A program made the translations under genes and the position numbers. DNA of 64,000 nt, from assembly GCF_006334925.1 (NCBI RefSeq), contig NZ_VDHJ01000008.1:1-64000 (forward strand). Direction: 5' to 3'. This document shows positions 1 through 9,274 of this stretch, piece after piece. This stretch comes from Corynebacterium tapiri. Lineage in GTDB: Bacteria; Actinomycetota; Actinomycetes; Mycobacteriales; Mycobacteriaceae. Below the pieces are notes generated by a model, which saw nothing but the letters and a program-made list of their open reading frames with translations, was not told the DNA's origin and did no database searches. How positions within the stretch are numbered: position 1 is the stretch's first letter; the number at the start of each line of letters is the position of its first letter.

Positions 1-32
1 ACTGCTTGACGCTTTTCTTCGGGTGTGAACAT
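1..32 (-). CDS. Partial CDS, possible IS3-type transposase OrfA N-terminus
   Basis: Only the first ten codons are present (ATG at 32, reading M-F-T-P-E-E-K-R-Q-A), preceded by a strong AGGAGG ribosome site six bases upstream. The start resembles OrfA proteins of IS3-family elements, which often begin with a TPEEK-like motif, but ten residues cannot prove it. It lies downstream of rplL, where rpoB would be expected in many actinobacteria. Real start signal, uncertain product. Confidence 0.35.
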   Translation of the reverse strand, partial: MFTPEEKRQA

Positions 33-142
33 GATTGCCTCCTTGTTGCAGGGTGACTCACAACAAGGCTGGCACTACGGGTCCTGTAAACATTTGCACT
101 CGGCAGCGCCCCACCCACGCGCGCCAGTAGTCCGGGCATGGC

Positions 143-175
143 AAAACCCCCGCCAGCATCAGCTTGGCGGGGGTT
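143..175 (-). terminator. Intrinsic terminator after rplL
   Basis: An 11-bp perfect stem (145-155 with 165-175, GC-rich core CCCCCGCCA) and a T run on the minus strand follow the rplJ-rplL unit. It ends transcription of the ribosomal stalk operon. Confidence 0.85.
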
Positions 176-204
176 GAAAGCGTAAAGACGCTTAAGCGGC
201 GAGC

Positions 205-591
205 TTACTTGAGCTCGACGGAGGCGCCAGCCTCCTCCAGCTTGGTCTTAGCAGCCTCAGCGTCGTCCTTGTTGGCGCCCTCGAGGATGGCCTTCGGAGC
301 GGACTCAACGAGCTCCTTGGCTTCCTTCAGGCCCAGGCCGGAGACGATCTCGCGGACAGCCTTGATGACGCCGATCTTCTTGGCGCCAGCGTCGGTCAGA
401 ACGACGTCGAACTCGTCCTTCTCCTCGGCCGGGGCAGCGCCCTCAGCACCCGGAGCAGCGGCGACGGCAGCAACCGGAGCAGCAGCCTCAACCTCGAAGA
501 CGTCCTCGAACTCCTTGACGAACTCGGAGAGCTCGATCAGGGTCATCTCCTTGAAGGCCTCAATGAGCTCATCCTTGGAAAGCTTAGCCAT
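205..591 (-). CDS. rplL: 50S ribosomal protein bL12 (L7/L12)
   Basis: Stalk protein of the large ribosomal subunit; dimers bind bL10 and recruit translation GTPases. The 128-residue length is typical. The N-terminal dimerisation part (about 1-35) is followed by an Ala/Pro-rich hinge (about 36-60) and the conserved C-terminal domain with the EKDEFDV start and GLGLKEAK factor-binding segment. ATG is preceded by AAAGGA. It lies 83 nt downstream of rplJ in the same transcript and ends in a clear terminator. Confidence 0.97.
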   Translation of the reverse strand: MAKLSKDELIEAFKEMTLIELSEFVKEFEDVFEVEAAAPVAAVAAAPGAEGAAPAEEKDEFDVVLTDAGAKKIGVIKAVREIVSGLGLKEAKELVESAPKAILEGANKDDAEAAKTKLEEAGASVELK

Positions 592-674
592 GGTGGCATC
601 CTTTCTGTTGTGCGCTTAATCCTTCAGGGATTAAGCAGCGATATGTATGTGGTGTTGGTAGCGGGTAAAACGCC

Positions 675-1193
675 TTAGGCGTTTTCCTGCTTCTCCTGCA
701 GAGCGACGGCGAGGCGCGCCATCTTGGTTGCCGGTGCGTTGAACACAGCGGCTGCCTTTGCCAGATTGCCCTTCATGGCGCCAGCCAGCTTTGCGAGGGT
801 GGTCTCGCGGTTGTCCAGCTCGGCGATGGCCTTGACCTGGTCAGCAGACAGAGCGTTGCCGTCCATGTAGCCGCCCTTGACAACGAGCTTGTCGTTGCCC
901 TCGGCGAACTTCTTGAACACCTTGGCAGCGTCCACTGCCTCGCCCTTGATGAAGGCGACGGCGGTGGGGCCGGTGAGGTGCTCGTCAAGGCCCTCAATTC
1001 CCTGCTCAGCGGCAGCGATCTTGAGGAGGGTGTTCTTGGCGACGTGGTACTCGACGTCGAAGCCGAGATCGTTACGCAGCTCCTGCAGCTGCGAGACGGT
1101 CAGGCCGCGGTACTCCGTCAGAAAAACGGAAGAAGCCTCAGAGAACTTCTCCTTCAGAACGGCGAGTTCTGCGGTGTTCTTCGGGTTCGCCAT
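675..1193 (-). CDS. rplJ: 50S ribosomal protein uL10
   Basis: Base of the ribosomal stalk; binds 23S rRNA and bL12 dimers. 172 residues. I start at ATG 1193 (MANPKN) because GGAGG lies about eight bases upstream and all homologues begin here; the reading frame opens further upstream only by chance. The N-terminal rRNA-binding domain carries YRGLTVSQL and the C-terminal helix binds bL12. Cotranscribed with rplL behind a long structured leader, consistent with autogenous control by the L10-L12 complex. Confidence 0.96.
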   Translation of the reverse strand: MANPKNTAELAVLKEKFSEASSVFLTEYRGLTVSQLQELRNDLGFDVEYHVAKNTLLKIAAAEQGIEGLDEHLTGPTAVAFIKGEAVDAAKVFKKFAEGNDKLVVKGGYMDGNALSADQVKAIAELDNRETTLAKLAGAMKGNLAKAAAVFNAPATKMARLAVALQEKQENA

Positions 1194-1255
1194 TGACCAA
1201 CGCCTCCTTTCCCTTGTGTCGTACATGTGATCCGCCGGAGCCCTTCCCACGAATG

Positions 1256-1400
1256 AGAAAAGCCCCGTGCAGCAGGCACAGGGCGCACATCAATGCGAAC
1301 AAGTGTCTCCTGCGTGGGCCAACTCCATACTCGGAGTTCCTTCGATCCCGCTTACCGGGATGACCGACGGTCTTCGGTGAAACTTGAAATCGCCACGAGG
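1256..1400 (-). promoter_or_regulatory. Putative L10 leader (autoregulatory 5' UTR of rplJL)
   Basis: The stretch between the rplJ start and its promoter is non-coding and holds successive hairpins: AACTCC/GGAGTT at 1321-1338, ATCCCG/CGGGAT near 1345-1360, and a terminator-like stem at 1257-1284. Its position upstream of rplJ and its folding fit the known L10-binding leader class; assignment is by position and structure, not by a covariance search. Confidence 0.6.
1257..1284 (-). terminator. Attenuator-like hairpin in the rplJ leader
   Basis: On the minus strand GCCCTGTGC pairs with GCACGGGGC (one mismatch) around a 5-nt loop and is followed directly by TTTTC, 60-70 nt before the rplJ start. 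It looks like an intrinsic terminator placed inside the leader, so it may act as an attenuator. Confidence 0.6.
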
Positions 1401-1421
1401 GCGATCAAACTTCATCCGGAA

Positions 1422-1450
1422 ACACTACAGCCCGTCCACGTGCATTCCAA
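1422..1450 (-). promoter_or_regulatory. Predicted promoter of rplJL
   Basis: Minus strand -35 TTGGAA (1450-1445), a 17-nt spacer and -10 TAGTGT (1427-1422), upstream of the leader hairpins. No experimental support. Confidence 0.5.
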
Positions 1451-1533
1451 ATCGCCGACTGTGGACAAACGCCTCCACCCCTGTTAGGGGAGCAAAGACA
1501 CACAAACTGCCTGTTTATGCCCATAGTTCGGGT

Positions 1534-1539
1534 TAGATT
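1534..1539 (+). promoter_or_regulatory. Possible -10 box of the beta-glucoside PTS gene
   Basis: TAGATT fits the corynebacterial TANNNT -10 pattern 44 nt before the ATG; no good -35 is visible. The RBS AGGAG is seven bases upstream of the ATG. The gap 1194-1583 therefore holds the rplJ leader and two divergent promoters, with no gene. Confidence 0.4.
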
Positions 1540-1583
1540 AATAGCCACTGACATTGTCCAGTTTTCTCGCTAGGAGTTAGCTC

Positions 1584-3581
1584 ATGCCCCAATCTGAGCA
1601 GGCACGGCTGAGCCTGCTGTCCCCGACAGCAGGCACCGTCGTCGACCTCAAACATGTTCGCGACGACGTGTTTGCTTCCAAGAAAATGGGCGAGGGATTC
1701 GCCGTTACCGACACCCCAGGTGGCGCGGTGGTCGCCCCGGTCGCGGGCACCGTCATCATGGTGGCCAAGACCAAGCACGCGGTGGGCATCGAAACCGCCG
1801 ACGGAACGCAGGTCCTGGTCCACCTCGGCATCGACACAGTGGAGCTCGACGGCGCTCCGTTTACCCTCGACGTTCAGCGCGGGGACACCGTCTCGGCGGG
1901 CCAGCAGATCGCCACGATGGACACGACCACCATCGCCAAGGCTGGCAAAGACGCCACCATCGTGGTGGTGATTTCCAACTACGCCAAGACCATGTCGGGA
2001 ATTTCGCTTGTCGACGGCCATGTGCGTGCCGGCGAAGTAGCCGCGGAAGCTACTCCTAACTTGGCGGGCGTTGTTGCGTCGAGAAGCGAAAAAACGGAGC
2101 TGACCGGCTTTGACGCGCTGGCCGCGGACATCATTCGTCTGGTCGGTGGCAAGGAGAACGTGCGCAGCCTGACGCATTGCATCACGCGTGAGCGCTTCTA
2201 CCTGCACGATGAGTCGAAGGCTGACGATGCCGCAATCAGCGAGCTCGACGGGGTGCTGCAGGTGATGCGCGCAGGCGGCCAGTACCAGGTGGTCATTGGT
2301 CCAGACGTCGAGGACGTCTACGACGCGCTCATCGCGCAGCTGGGTGAGCAGGCCGCTGGCGGTGAGGTGGCAGCGGATGCGAGTGCCCAGAAGGAGCGGC
2401 CGACGTCGGCGCTCGGCTGGGCCAAGCACGGATTCTCGGAGCTGATCGGCGTAATCACCGGCTCGATGATTCCGGTGATCGGTCTGCTGGCTGCGGCCGG
2501 CATCATCAAGGGAATCTTGTCGCTGCTGACCACCTTCGAGGTAATCACGGGTGACTCGCAGACCTACGAGATCATCAACGCGATGAGCGACGCGGTCTTC
2601 TACTTCCTGCCGATCTTCGTCGGCTTCACCGCTGCGCGCAGGCTGGGAGCGGACCCGGTTATTGTGGCGATTATCGGTGGTGTGCTCACCTACCCCTCCA
2701 TCCTGGAGATGTCCGAAGGTGAGGGTGCACGCTCGATCGCGGGTATGTCGCTGAATGCGGATTTCTTTGGGCTGCCTTTCCACATGGCCAGCTACTCCTA
2801 CTCCATCTTCCCAATCATCGTGGCAGCATGGCTAGCCTCGCGCATCGAGCCCTGGCTGAAGAAGGTCATCCCGAATATGGTGCGCATGATCTTTGTGCCG
2901 CTTATCGAGGTCGTGGTGGTCTCCCTGGCGATCCTGCTGGTCCTCGGCCCGGTGATTACGTTCATCTCCACCGGCATCGCCAACGGTATCCAGAGCGTCT
3001 ACGACTTCTCCCCCACCATCTCCGGCCTGATCATTGGCGGCTTCTACCAGTGCCTGGTCATCTTCGGTCTGCACTGGGCCGTGATCCCGCTGGTAGCGCA
3101 GGACATCGCGGCCACTGGCAACTCCTCGCTGAACGCCATCATCTCGGCCACCATGGTCGCCCAGGGTGGTGCTGTGCTGGCCGTGTTTGTAAAGACCCGC
3201 CGCGAGAAGATCAAGGGGCTGTCCGGCCCGGCCGCCATCGCCGCGTTCTGTGGCATTACCGAGCCGGCGATGTACGGCGTGAACCTCAAGTACGGCCGCG
3301 TGTTCGCCATGGCCTCCATCGGCGGTGCCGCCGGCGGCCTGCTGACCGGCCTGTTCAACGTGAACATGTGGGGCTTTACCGGATCGCTCATCGGCTTCAG
3401 CTCGTTTATCAACCCCGAGGGTCTGGACTTCAGCTTCTGGGGCTTCCTCATCGCCTCGGCCACCGCCCTGGTCGTCGCCTTCGTGCTGACCTACCTCTTC
3501 GGGTTCAAGGACTCGGATGTCGACTCCGGGCGCGAGGTGAAGAAGGTCCGCCTGGGCAACCGCGAGCCCGTGCAGCGGTAG
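1584..3581 (+). CDS. PTS EIIABC, glucose/beta-glucoside family
   Basis: Sugar-specific PTS permease that phosphorylates its substrate during uptake. 665 residues with the unusual order IIA (about 1-150, phosphorylatable His80 in VHLGIDTVEL), IIB (about 165-245, phosphorylatable Cys199 in SLTHCITR), then IIC with about ten membrane segments and the CGITEPAMYGV motif. BglF-type relatives usually run IIB-IIC-IIA. In the IIB motif TRLRF is replaced by TRERF. Substrate is inferred as a beta-glucoside or related glucoside; sucrose is served by the neighbouring ptsS. Ends at a bidirectional terminator shared with ptsS. Confidence 0.85.
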   Translation: MPQSEQARLSLLSPTAGTVVDLKHVRDDVFASKKMGEGFAVTDTPGGAVVAPVAGTVIMVAKTKHAVGIETADGTQVLVHLGIDTVELDGAPFTLDVQRGDTVSAGQQIATMDTTTIAKAGKDATIVVVISNYAKTMSGISLVDGHVRAGEVAAEATPNLAGVVASRSEKTELTGFDALAADIIRLVGGKENVRSLTHCITRERFYLHDESKADDAAISELDGVLQVMRAGGQYQVVIGPDVEDVYDALIAQLGEQAAGGEVAADASAQKERPTSALGWAKHGFSELIGVITGSMIPVIGLLAAAGIIKGILSLLTTFEVITGDSQTYEIINAMSDAVFYFLPIFVGFTAARRLGADPVIVAIIGGVLTYPSILEMSEGEGARSIAGMSLNADFFGLPFHMASYSYSIFPIIVAAWLASRIEPWLKKVIPNMVRMIFVPLIEVVVVSLAILLVLGPVITFISTGIANGIQSVYDFSPTISGLIIGGFYQCLVIFGLHWAVIPLVAQDIAATGNSSLNAIISATMVAQGGAVLAVFVKTRREKIKGLSGPAAIAAFCGITEPAMYGVNLKYGRVFAMASIGGAAGGLLTGLFNVNMWGFTGSLIGFSSFINPEGLDFSFWGFLIASATALVVAFVLTYLFGFKDSDVDSGREVKKVRLGNREPVQR

Positions 3582-3596
3582 GCGCTGTTAAAAATT

Positions 3597-3636
3597 AAAA
3601 CCCGGCGAGCAATGCAGAGATGCTCAGCCGGGTTTT
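3597..3636. terminator. Bidirectional terminator between two PTS genes
   Basis: AAAACCCGGC (3597-3606) pairs with GCCGGGTTTT (3627-3636); A and T runs flank both sides, so it serves the convergent PTS genes on both strands. Confidence 0.85.
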
Positions 3637-3637
3637 C

Positions 3638-5599
3638 TCATGCCCCCGTAGTCACGGGCGCGGGCTCAACCGCAAGTAGCTCATCCCCGCCTGCCACTTG
3701 AGCGGGTAGCTCAAGCACAGGAGCGACCGGGCCGGTCTTCTTGGAGTTGCTCACCACCACGGGGGTTGTGACCTGGTATCCGGCGGCTTCGATTCCTGCG
3801 ATGTCGAACTCGCAGAGCAGATCCCCAGCCTTGACGGTGTCCCCCTTGGAAACGTGCGGGGTGAAGTGCTGCCCCTTCAGCTGGACGGTATCGAAGCCGA
3901 TGTGCATGAGAACGTCGATACGCTGGCCGTCCGAGGATTCCCCACGCACAGCGAATGCATGCCCCGACGGGAATGCGACAGTCACCGTTCCATCGACGGG
4001 AGCGACCAGGCGGCCATCGGTGGGAATGACGGCGACACCAGCGCCGAGTTTGCCCGAAGCGAACATCGCATCCTCGACCGTGGAAAGGTCAACGGCTTCC
4101 CCCGTCAAAGGTGAATTCACTCGAACAGCGGTAGACGACGGCGCGGCAGCCACTGGCTGAACCGCTTCGACTGCGTCCGGATCGATGGAGCCATTGCGTT
4201 TGACCAGAGTGCGTCCATAAATCCAGGCGACTGCAAAGGTAACTACGAAGACGACACCGGCGGCAATGAGGAAGGGGATCCAGTCGCCCTCGGAGATCGA
4301 TACCACGCCGATGAAGCCAGCAGCACCGAGAGCCGATGCTGTCACGCCGAAGAGAGCGACGAGCATTCCGCCCAGCGCACCACCGGCCATCGCGACGAAG
4401 AAGGGCCAGCGCAACCGCAGGTTCACGCCGAAGATCGCAGGCTCAGTGATGCCGAAAATCGCTGAAATGCCCGACGCTCCCGCAAGTCCCTTGAGTTTGG
4501 GACTTCGAGCAAGCGTGTACACAGCAAGGGTGGCAGCGCCCTGTGCGATGTTGGCCATCGAAGCGATGGCGAAGATGAATGAACCGCCTTGATTCCACAG
4601 CTGGATCTCAAAGGGCGGGAACGACTGGTGCAGGCCGGTAATCACGATCGGCGAGTAGACCAAACCGAAGATCAGGCCGCCCAGCGGACCGGCGAGTTCA
4701 TACCCGCGCGCCAGACCCAAGCCCAGCATGTCACCGACCCAGCGCATGGCCGGTCCCACTGCGATGAAAGTGATGAAGCCTGTCACCAGCAGGGTGAGCA
4801 CTGGCGTGACCAGGAAGTCAACTGTCCCTTTAAGGCGACGACGCAGGAACTTTTCCACCGTGGCGATCAACCACGAGACCACCAGAATCGGCAGCACGGT
4901 TCCCTGGTACCCAGCCTGCGCAACATTCAGACCAAAGAGATCCCAGTAAGGCATCTCGCCTTCTGTGATGGTCTGGGCAACCTCATAACCCGAGACAAGT
5001 GCTGGTGAGACCATGGCCATGGCCATGCCCGCGCCCAGGAACTCGTTACCGCCGAATCGCTTAGTAGCTGTAAAACCAACCAGAACGGGCAGGAAGGCGA
5101 ACGGGGCGGACGCGAGGACGTTGATCATCTCGGCCAAACCGGCGATCTGCGGGAAGCGCTCAACCAGAGATTGCTCACCGAATAAACCACCGGCGACCAG
5201 CACGTTGTTGATCGCCATGAGCAGACCGCCGCCGACCAGGATGGGGATCAACGGCACGAAGATATCCGCCAGCACCTTGACCGCCCGGGTGAAGCGGTTG
5301 CCGGACTTAGCGGCGACATTCTTCAGTTCATCCGTGCTCACCGCGATGTTCTTGCTGGTCTTCTTATCGAGTTCCGCGAAGACGGTGTCAACGTCACCCG
5401 GACCAACGATGACCTGGAACATACCTCCCGATTCGAAGGTGCCTTTCAGGTCCTCGTCGTTATCGAGGGCTGCTCGATCTACGCGATCAGCATCCTTGAG
5501 CACCAGTCGCAGACGCGTTGCGCAGTGGGCGGCAGCCACGATGTTGTCCTCGCCGCCGAGAGCCTTCAGCACCCGATCGGCAACAAGTGAGTGGTCCAC
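3638..5599 (-). CDS. ptsS: Sucrose PTS EIIBCA
   Basis: Imports sucrose as sucrose-6-phosphate. I place the start at GTG 5599, two bases after the scrB stop and eight bases after AAAGG, because the IIB domain begins right there; it gives 653 residues, close to corynebacterial PtsS. IIB carries Cys26 in [13 protein letters not shown] carries [11 protein letters not shown], and the C-terminal IIA carries [12 protein letters not shown] with the active His. Operon with scrB upstream; the two gene products act in sequence. Confidence 0.92.
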   Translation of the reverse strand: MDHSLVADRVLKALGGEDNIVAAAHCATRLRLVLKDADRVDRAALDNDEDLKGTFESGGMFQVIVGPGDVDTVFAELDKKTSKNIAVSTDELKNVAAKSGNRFTRAVKVLADIFVPLIPILVGGGLLMAINNVLVAGGLFGEQSLVERFPQIAGLAEMINVLASAPFAFLPVLVGFTATKRFGGNEFLGAGMAMAMVSPALVSGYEVAQTITEGEMPYWDLFGLNVAQAGYQGTVLPILVVSWLIATVEKFLRRRLKGTVDFLVTPVLTLLVTGFITFIAVGPAMRWVGDMLGLGLARGYELAGPLGGLIFGLVYSPIVITGLHQSFPPFEIQLWNQGGSFIFAIASMANIAQGAATLAVYTLARSPKLKGLAGASGISAIFGITEPAIFGVNLRLRWPFFVAMAGGALGGMLVALFGVTASALGAAGFIGVVSISEGDWIPFLIAAGVVFVVTFAVAWIYGRTLVKRNGSIDPDAVEAVQPVAAAPSSTAVRVNSPLTGEAVDLSTVEDAMFASGKLGAGVAVIPTDGRLVAPVDGTVTVAFPSGHAFAVRGESSDGQRIDVLMHIGFDTVQLKGQHFTPHVSKGDTVKAGDLLCEFDIAGIEAAGYQVTTPVVVSNSKKTGPVAPVLELPAQVAGGDELLAVEPAPVTTGA

Positions 5600-5601
5600 A
5601 G

Positions 5602-6834
5602 TTATAGCCTTTCTTCTGTAATTTCCGTCCAGTCGCCATACGCCATGCTGGCAGCCGCCACTAGGCCATCTTCCGCGGTCAGCTCCAGGGCGCATCCATC
5701 AACAGTCAGGTGCAGTTCGCCCGAACCGCACGCCATGGATCGAATGTCCCCTTCCCGCGAGAGCGTCAATGTCCCCTTTTCAGGCTCGTAATGCACCCTC
5801 GGGCCGGGATTGCCATGCGAGTCGAAGACCGTCAAGACACGTTCTTCGTCTGCAAGGTCGACTCGCGTCTGTAGCGCCTGTTCAGGAAGCAGGATCTCTT
5901 GTTTGATCCGTCCGTTTTCCAAGACCAATTCACGCACCGCAGTGAGGCAATGGACCCACCCCTCGGTCGGGGTCTCATCACGGCCAGGCAACCCCATCCA
6001 GGCCATCATCAGGGCACGCCCATCGCGGGAAACCAGGTGCGGCGCGTAGAACTCGTGGCCGAAATCCAGCGGTGCGAAGTCTGTCTCGATGTGGAAGCTC
6101 GTTCCGTCGAGAAGCCCCACAGCATAAACGCACGTGTCGACGTCACTTTGTGGGCAGATAACCAAAACATCCCGCTGCTCCCCCGTCTGCGTATCAGTCA
6201 TGGTAAGCAGATTCGGGCATTCATACATGTACCCACGAGGTGCAGGCCGGTCGAAGTTTAGTGGTCCCTGGAATTCCCAGGAATCCAAGTCCTGGGAACG
6301 GTAGAGCACAACCTGTCCCTCCAGGGCGTCGTTCTGCGCTCCGATAACCATGCGCCACCCCTGTTCATCGCACGTGACGTGGGGATCACGGAAGTGGGCG
6401 GTAAAGCCTGGAGCAGGGCCATCGATGAGCGGATTAGCCGGGTCTGGCCTGAAGATTCCCCCATGGGGACCGTCTGGATCGGAGAGGTGAACCTGATTTT
6501 GCGAAGTGTAGCGCTCACCATTGACCTTGACGTTTCCGGTGTAGAACAGGCGAACGCCTTCGTTTTGCGGCACCGCGCAACCGGAATAGCAACCGTCAAG
6601 GTCATAAGGCAAATGCGGGTACAGGGCATCGGGCAGGTGGCGGGGAATGAGATCGCCGCCAAGGTCGATCGTGGCGTGCCCCCAGCCTGTACGTTTGGGC
6701 CTCGTAGGAAAGACTGGATCGTGTTGGTAGAAGACGTGGAGCTTATCTCCGCTTAGGAACAGTCCGTTCGGATCATTGAGCCTGCCTGCAGGAGCGGTGA
6801 GATGCCATTGTGGCCGCAAGAAGTCACGAGACAT
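5602..6834 (-). CDS. scrB: Sucrose-6-phosphate hydrolase (GH32)
   Basis: Cleaves sucrose-6-phosphate to glucose-6-phosphate and fructose. 410 residues. GH32 signatures: NDPNG at residues 20-24 with nucleophile Asp21, FRDPHV in the middle, and the YECPNL acid/base motif near residue 205, followed by a beta-sandwich C-terminal part. Translationally close to ptsS (2-nt gap). The gene has no clear Shine-Dalgarno and starts 76 nt from the divergent scrK, so the two share a short control region. Confidence 0.92.
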   Translation of the reverse strand: MSRDFLRPQWHLTAPAGRLNDPNGLFLSGDKLHVFYQHDPVFPTRPKRTGWGHATIDLGGDLIPRHLPDALYPHLPYDLDGCYSGCAVPQNEGVRLFYTGNVKVNGERYTSQNQVHLSDPDGPHGGIFRPDPANPLIDGPAPGFTAHFRDPHVTCDEQGWRMVIGAQNDALEGQVVLYRSQDLDSWEFQGPLNFDRPAPRGYMYECPNLLTMTDTQTGEQRDVLVICPQSDVDTCVYAVGLLDGTSFHIETDFAPLDFGHEFYAPHLVSRDGRALMMAWMGLPGRDETPTEGWVHCLTAVRELVLENGRIKQEILLPEQALQTRVDLADEERVLTVFDSHGNPGPRVHYEPEKGTLTLSREGDIRSMACGSGELHLTVDGCALELTAEDGLVAAASMAYGDWTEITEERL

Positions 6835-6910
6835 ACTCTAAGAATAAGATATTTCTGTTGTTTTATGCCCGGTTTTCATGCCCGAACAGACACGAAAGGA
6901 TGAAAACTCC

Positions 6911-7783
6911 ATGATCAGCGTGTACGGCGAGGGACTCGTCGACCTCGTGCCCACCGACCACTCCCCGCTCGCCCCGCTGCAGCCCGCCCTAGGCGGCGGC
7001 CCCTTTAACGCCGCCATCTCTGCGGCTCGGTTGGGAAGCTCCGTGCAATTTCACTCTCGCTTATCGACGGATCATTTCGGCCAACAGTTGGCTAACGCCC
7101 TCACCGACGAAGGAGTCAACCTCGATTACCTGGAGCGCGGCCCAGAACCCACGACCCTGGCCGTCACCTCCATCGACGACACTGGCTCGGCTACCTATTC
7201 GTTTTATGTCGAGGGCACCGCTGATCGCCTTCATAGCCCGGTTCTTGCCGAGCCCCGCGTAGCAGCCTTTGGAACTCTCTCGCTTGCTCTGCCCCCAGCT
7301 GCCGACCGCTACGTAGAGGCAGCTAAAGAACTCGCAGCTCAGGGCTGCATCGTGGCGCTGGACCCCAACATCCGTCCGCTTTCGGATACCGCGGAGCATC
7401 GCGCGCGCCTGGCCGGTATGCTCCAGCACGTCAGCATTTTGAAGCTCTCGGAAGAGGAGCTGGAGTTCTTCTCAGACATTTCCTTGGACGTTCCCGTGGT
7501 GGTGACCACCCGCGGAGAGGACGGTCTGGTTATTGCGGTAGGCGGAAACCGAATTGAGATCCCAGGCGTACCCACCACCGTGAAGGACACCATCGGGGCA
7601 GGCGACACCATCTTTGGCGCCATCTGCGCACAACTCGACCAAGCCGAGGCCACTCCAGGAAATCTGCTCGAACAGGGCTGGGAGAGGATCGGGCGCTACG
7701 CCGTTACCGCAGCGGCAATCACCTGTTCGCGAACGGGTGCGCAGCCGCCAAGTGCGGACGAGGTCGAGGGGATGCTGAGTTAG
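6911..7783 (+). CDS. scrK: Fructokinase / PfkB-family sugar kinase
   Basis: Phosphorylates the fructose released by ScrB. Start ATG 6911 (MISVYGEG) is chosen because AAAGGA lies about ten bases upstream and homologues begin here; 290 residues. PfkB signatures: GGGPFNAAISAARLG near residue 30 and DTIGAGD with catalytic Asp232. Divergent from scrB-ptsS, completing a sucrose module. Other hexose specificity is possible from sequence alone. Confidence 0.88.
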   Translation: MISVYGEGLVDLVPTDHSPLAPLQPALGGGPFNAAISAARLGSSVQFHSRLSTDHFGQQLANALTDEGVNLDYLERGPEPTTLAVTSIDDTGSATYSFYVEGTADRLHSPVLAEPRVAAFGTLSLALPPAADRYVEAAKELAAQGCIVALDPNIRPLSDTAEHRARLAGMLQHVSILKLSEEELEFFSDISLDVPVVVTTRGEDGLVIAVGGNRIEIPGVPTTVKDTIGAGDTIFGAICAQLDQAEATPGNLLEQGWERIGRYAVTAAAITCSRTGAQPPSADEVEGMLS

Positions 7784-7784
7784 A

Positions 7785-7801
7785 CGCTTCCGGTCGACCA
7801 G
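7785..7801. repeat. Dispersed copy of a CTTCCGGTCGAC element
   Basis: The 17 bases CGCTTCCGGTCGACCAG just after the scrK stop match exactly a half-element in the tandem palindromic region at 49771-49787. Confidence 0.6.
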
Positions 7802-7824
7802 GCCCAGAGATCCAACCAGCCCAC

Positions 7825-7865
7825 AACAAAGCCCCGCTCCACACTGTAACGGTGGAACGGGGCTT
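7825..7865. terminator. Terminator between scrK and rplA
   Basis: AAGCCCCG (7829-7836) pairs with CGGGGCTT (7858-7865), with an extra CCAC/GTGG pairing inside. Convergent genes lie on both sides; the T run is best on the minus strand, after rplA. Confidence 0.8.
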
Positions 7866-7882
7866 AGCGTCGTGACGCGAAC

Positions 7883-8593
7883 TTATGCCTGCTGAGCGTA
7901 GTTCTTCTGCACGGAAGGATCAACCGGGACGCCCGGGCCGGACGTGGAGGACACGGTGACCTTCTTCAGGTAGATGCCCTTGGCGGAGGAGGGCTTGAGG
8001 CGCTGGATCTCGTCGAGAAGCGCACCGTAGTTCTCGGCCAGCTTCTCAGCGGAGAAGGAAGCCTTGCCGATCAGGGCGTGCAGGTTAGCAGCCTTGTCGA
8101 CGCGGAAGGCGATCTTGCCGCCCTTGACTTCCTGGATGGCCTTGGTGACGTCAGCGGTCACGGTGCCGGTCTTCGGGTTCGGCATCAGACCGCGCGGGCC
8201 CAGGACGCGAGCGACGCGGCCAACCTTGGCCATCTGGTCCGGGGTAGCGATGGCGACGTCGAAGTCGATGTTGCCAGCGGTGATCTGCTCGACCAGCTGC
8301 TCGGTGCCGACGATGTCAGCGCCAGCGGCCTCAGCCTCGGTAGCCTTCTCGCCCTCAGCGAAGACTGCCACGCGGACGGTCTTACCGGTGCCGTTGGGCA
8401 GGGAGACGGTGCCTCGAACCAGCTGGTCAGCCTTGCGCGGGTCAACGCCCAGGCGCACAGCGACGTCGATGGTGGCGTCGTAGTTCTTGGAGGAGGTCTC
8501 CTGAGCCAGCTTCACAGCCTCGAGCGGGTGGTACAGCTTGGAGGAGTCGATCTTGGACTTGGCTTCCAGGTAAGCCTTGGACTTCTTTGCCAT
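7883..8593 (-). CDS. rplA: 50S ribosomal protein uL1
   Basis: Forms the L1 stalk and can repress its own mRNA. 236 residues, normal length. Contains the conserved [16 protein letters not shown] signature near residues 128-143. ATG follows AAAGGAATTCACC. 73 nt downstream of rplK in the same unit and closed by a terminator, so rplKA and rplJL are separate transcripts here. Confidence 0.97.
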   Translation of the reverse strand: MAKKSKAYLEAKSKIDSSKLYHPLEAVKLAQETSSKNYDATIDVAVRLGVDPRKADQLVRGTVSLPNGTGKTVRVAVFAEGEKATEAEAAGADIVGTEQLVEQITAGNIDFDVAIATPDQMAKVGRVARVLGPRGLMPNPKTGTVTADVTKAIQEVKGGKIAFRVDKAANLHALIGKASFSAEKLAENYGALLDEIQRLKPSSAKGIYLKKVTVSSTSGPGVPVDPSVQKNYAQQA

Positions 8594-8666
8594 GGTGAAT
8601 TCCTTTGTGGTGTGTAAGTAGTTCGGGCCGGGTCACAGTGCCCGGGCCCTCCCACGGATGGAGTGT

Positions 8667-9095
8667 TTAGTTCTCGACGGTGATGCCCATGGAGCGGGCG
8701 GTACCGGCGATGATCTTGGCGGCAGCCTCGATGTCGCGTGCGTTGAGGTCAGCCTTCTTGGTCTCGGCGATCTCCTTGCACTGATCCCAGGTCACGGAAC
8801 CGACCTTGTCGGTGTGCGGAACGCCGGAACCCTTCTGCAGGCCTGCAGCCTTGAGCAGCAGCTTGGCAGCCGGCGGGGACTTCAGCTTGAAGTCGAAGGA
8901 GCGGTCCTCGTAGACCGTGATCTCCACCGGGATAACGTTGCCGCGCTGGTTCTCGGTAGCAGCGTTGTAAGCCTTGCAGAATTCCATGATGTTGACGCCG
9001 TGCGCACCGAGCGCCGGGCCAACCGGCGGAGCCGGGTTAGCGGCGCCAGCCTCGATCTGGAGCTTGATAAAGCCAGAAACCTTCTTCTTGGCCAT
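8667..9095 (-). CDS. rplK: 50S ribosomal protein uL11
   Basis: Binds the GTPase-associated centre of 23S rRNA with bL10-bL12. 142 residues. N-terminal [21 protein letters not shown] is the hallmark of the family. AGGAGG lies eight bases before the ATG. A 179-nt leader separates it from nusG; no gene is visible in that leader. Confidence 0.97.
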   Translation of the reverse strand: MAKKKVSGFIKLQIEAGAANPAPPVGPALGAHGVNIMEFCKAYNAATENQRGNVIPVEITVYEDRSFDFKLKSPPAAKLLLKAAGLQKGSGVPHTDKVGSVTWDQCKEIAETKKADLNARDIEAAAKIIAGTARSMGITVEN

Positions 9096-9274
9096 AGTTT
9101 TGTACCTCCTAGGTAACGGGGAAAACTTCTCCCCGACCGGATGCTCGCCTCAAGCGGGCCACCGGGGACGTGAAAAAGTAAATGAGTCGCGCCGCTTACA
9201 CGATGGCAAGCACACGCGACTGTTCAGAATACGGCAGCAGCCAGGTTCAACCCAAATCGCTGCCGCAAACCTGG

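Noticed and set aside
1533..2783. Long minus-strand frame opposite the beta-glucoside PTS gene
   Set aside because: Antisense shadow of a well-supported PTS gene; His/Arg-rich composition without any domain.
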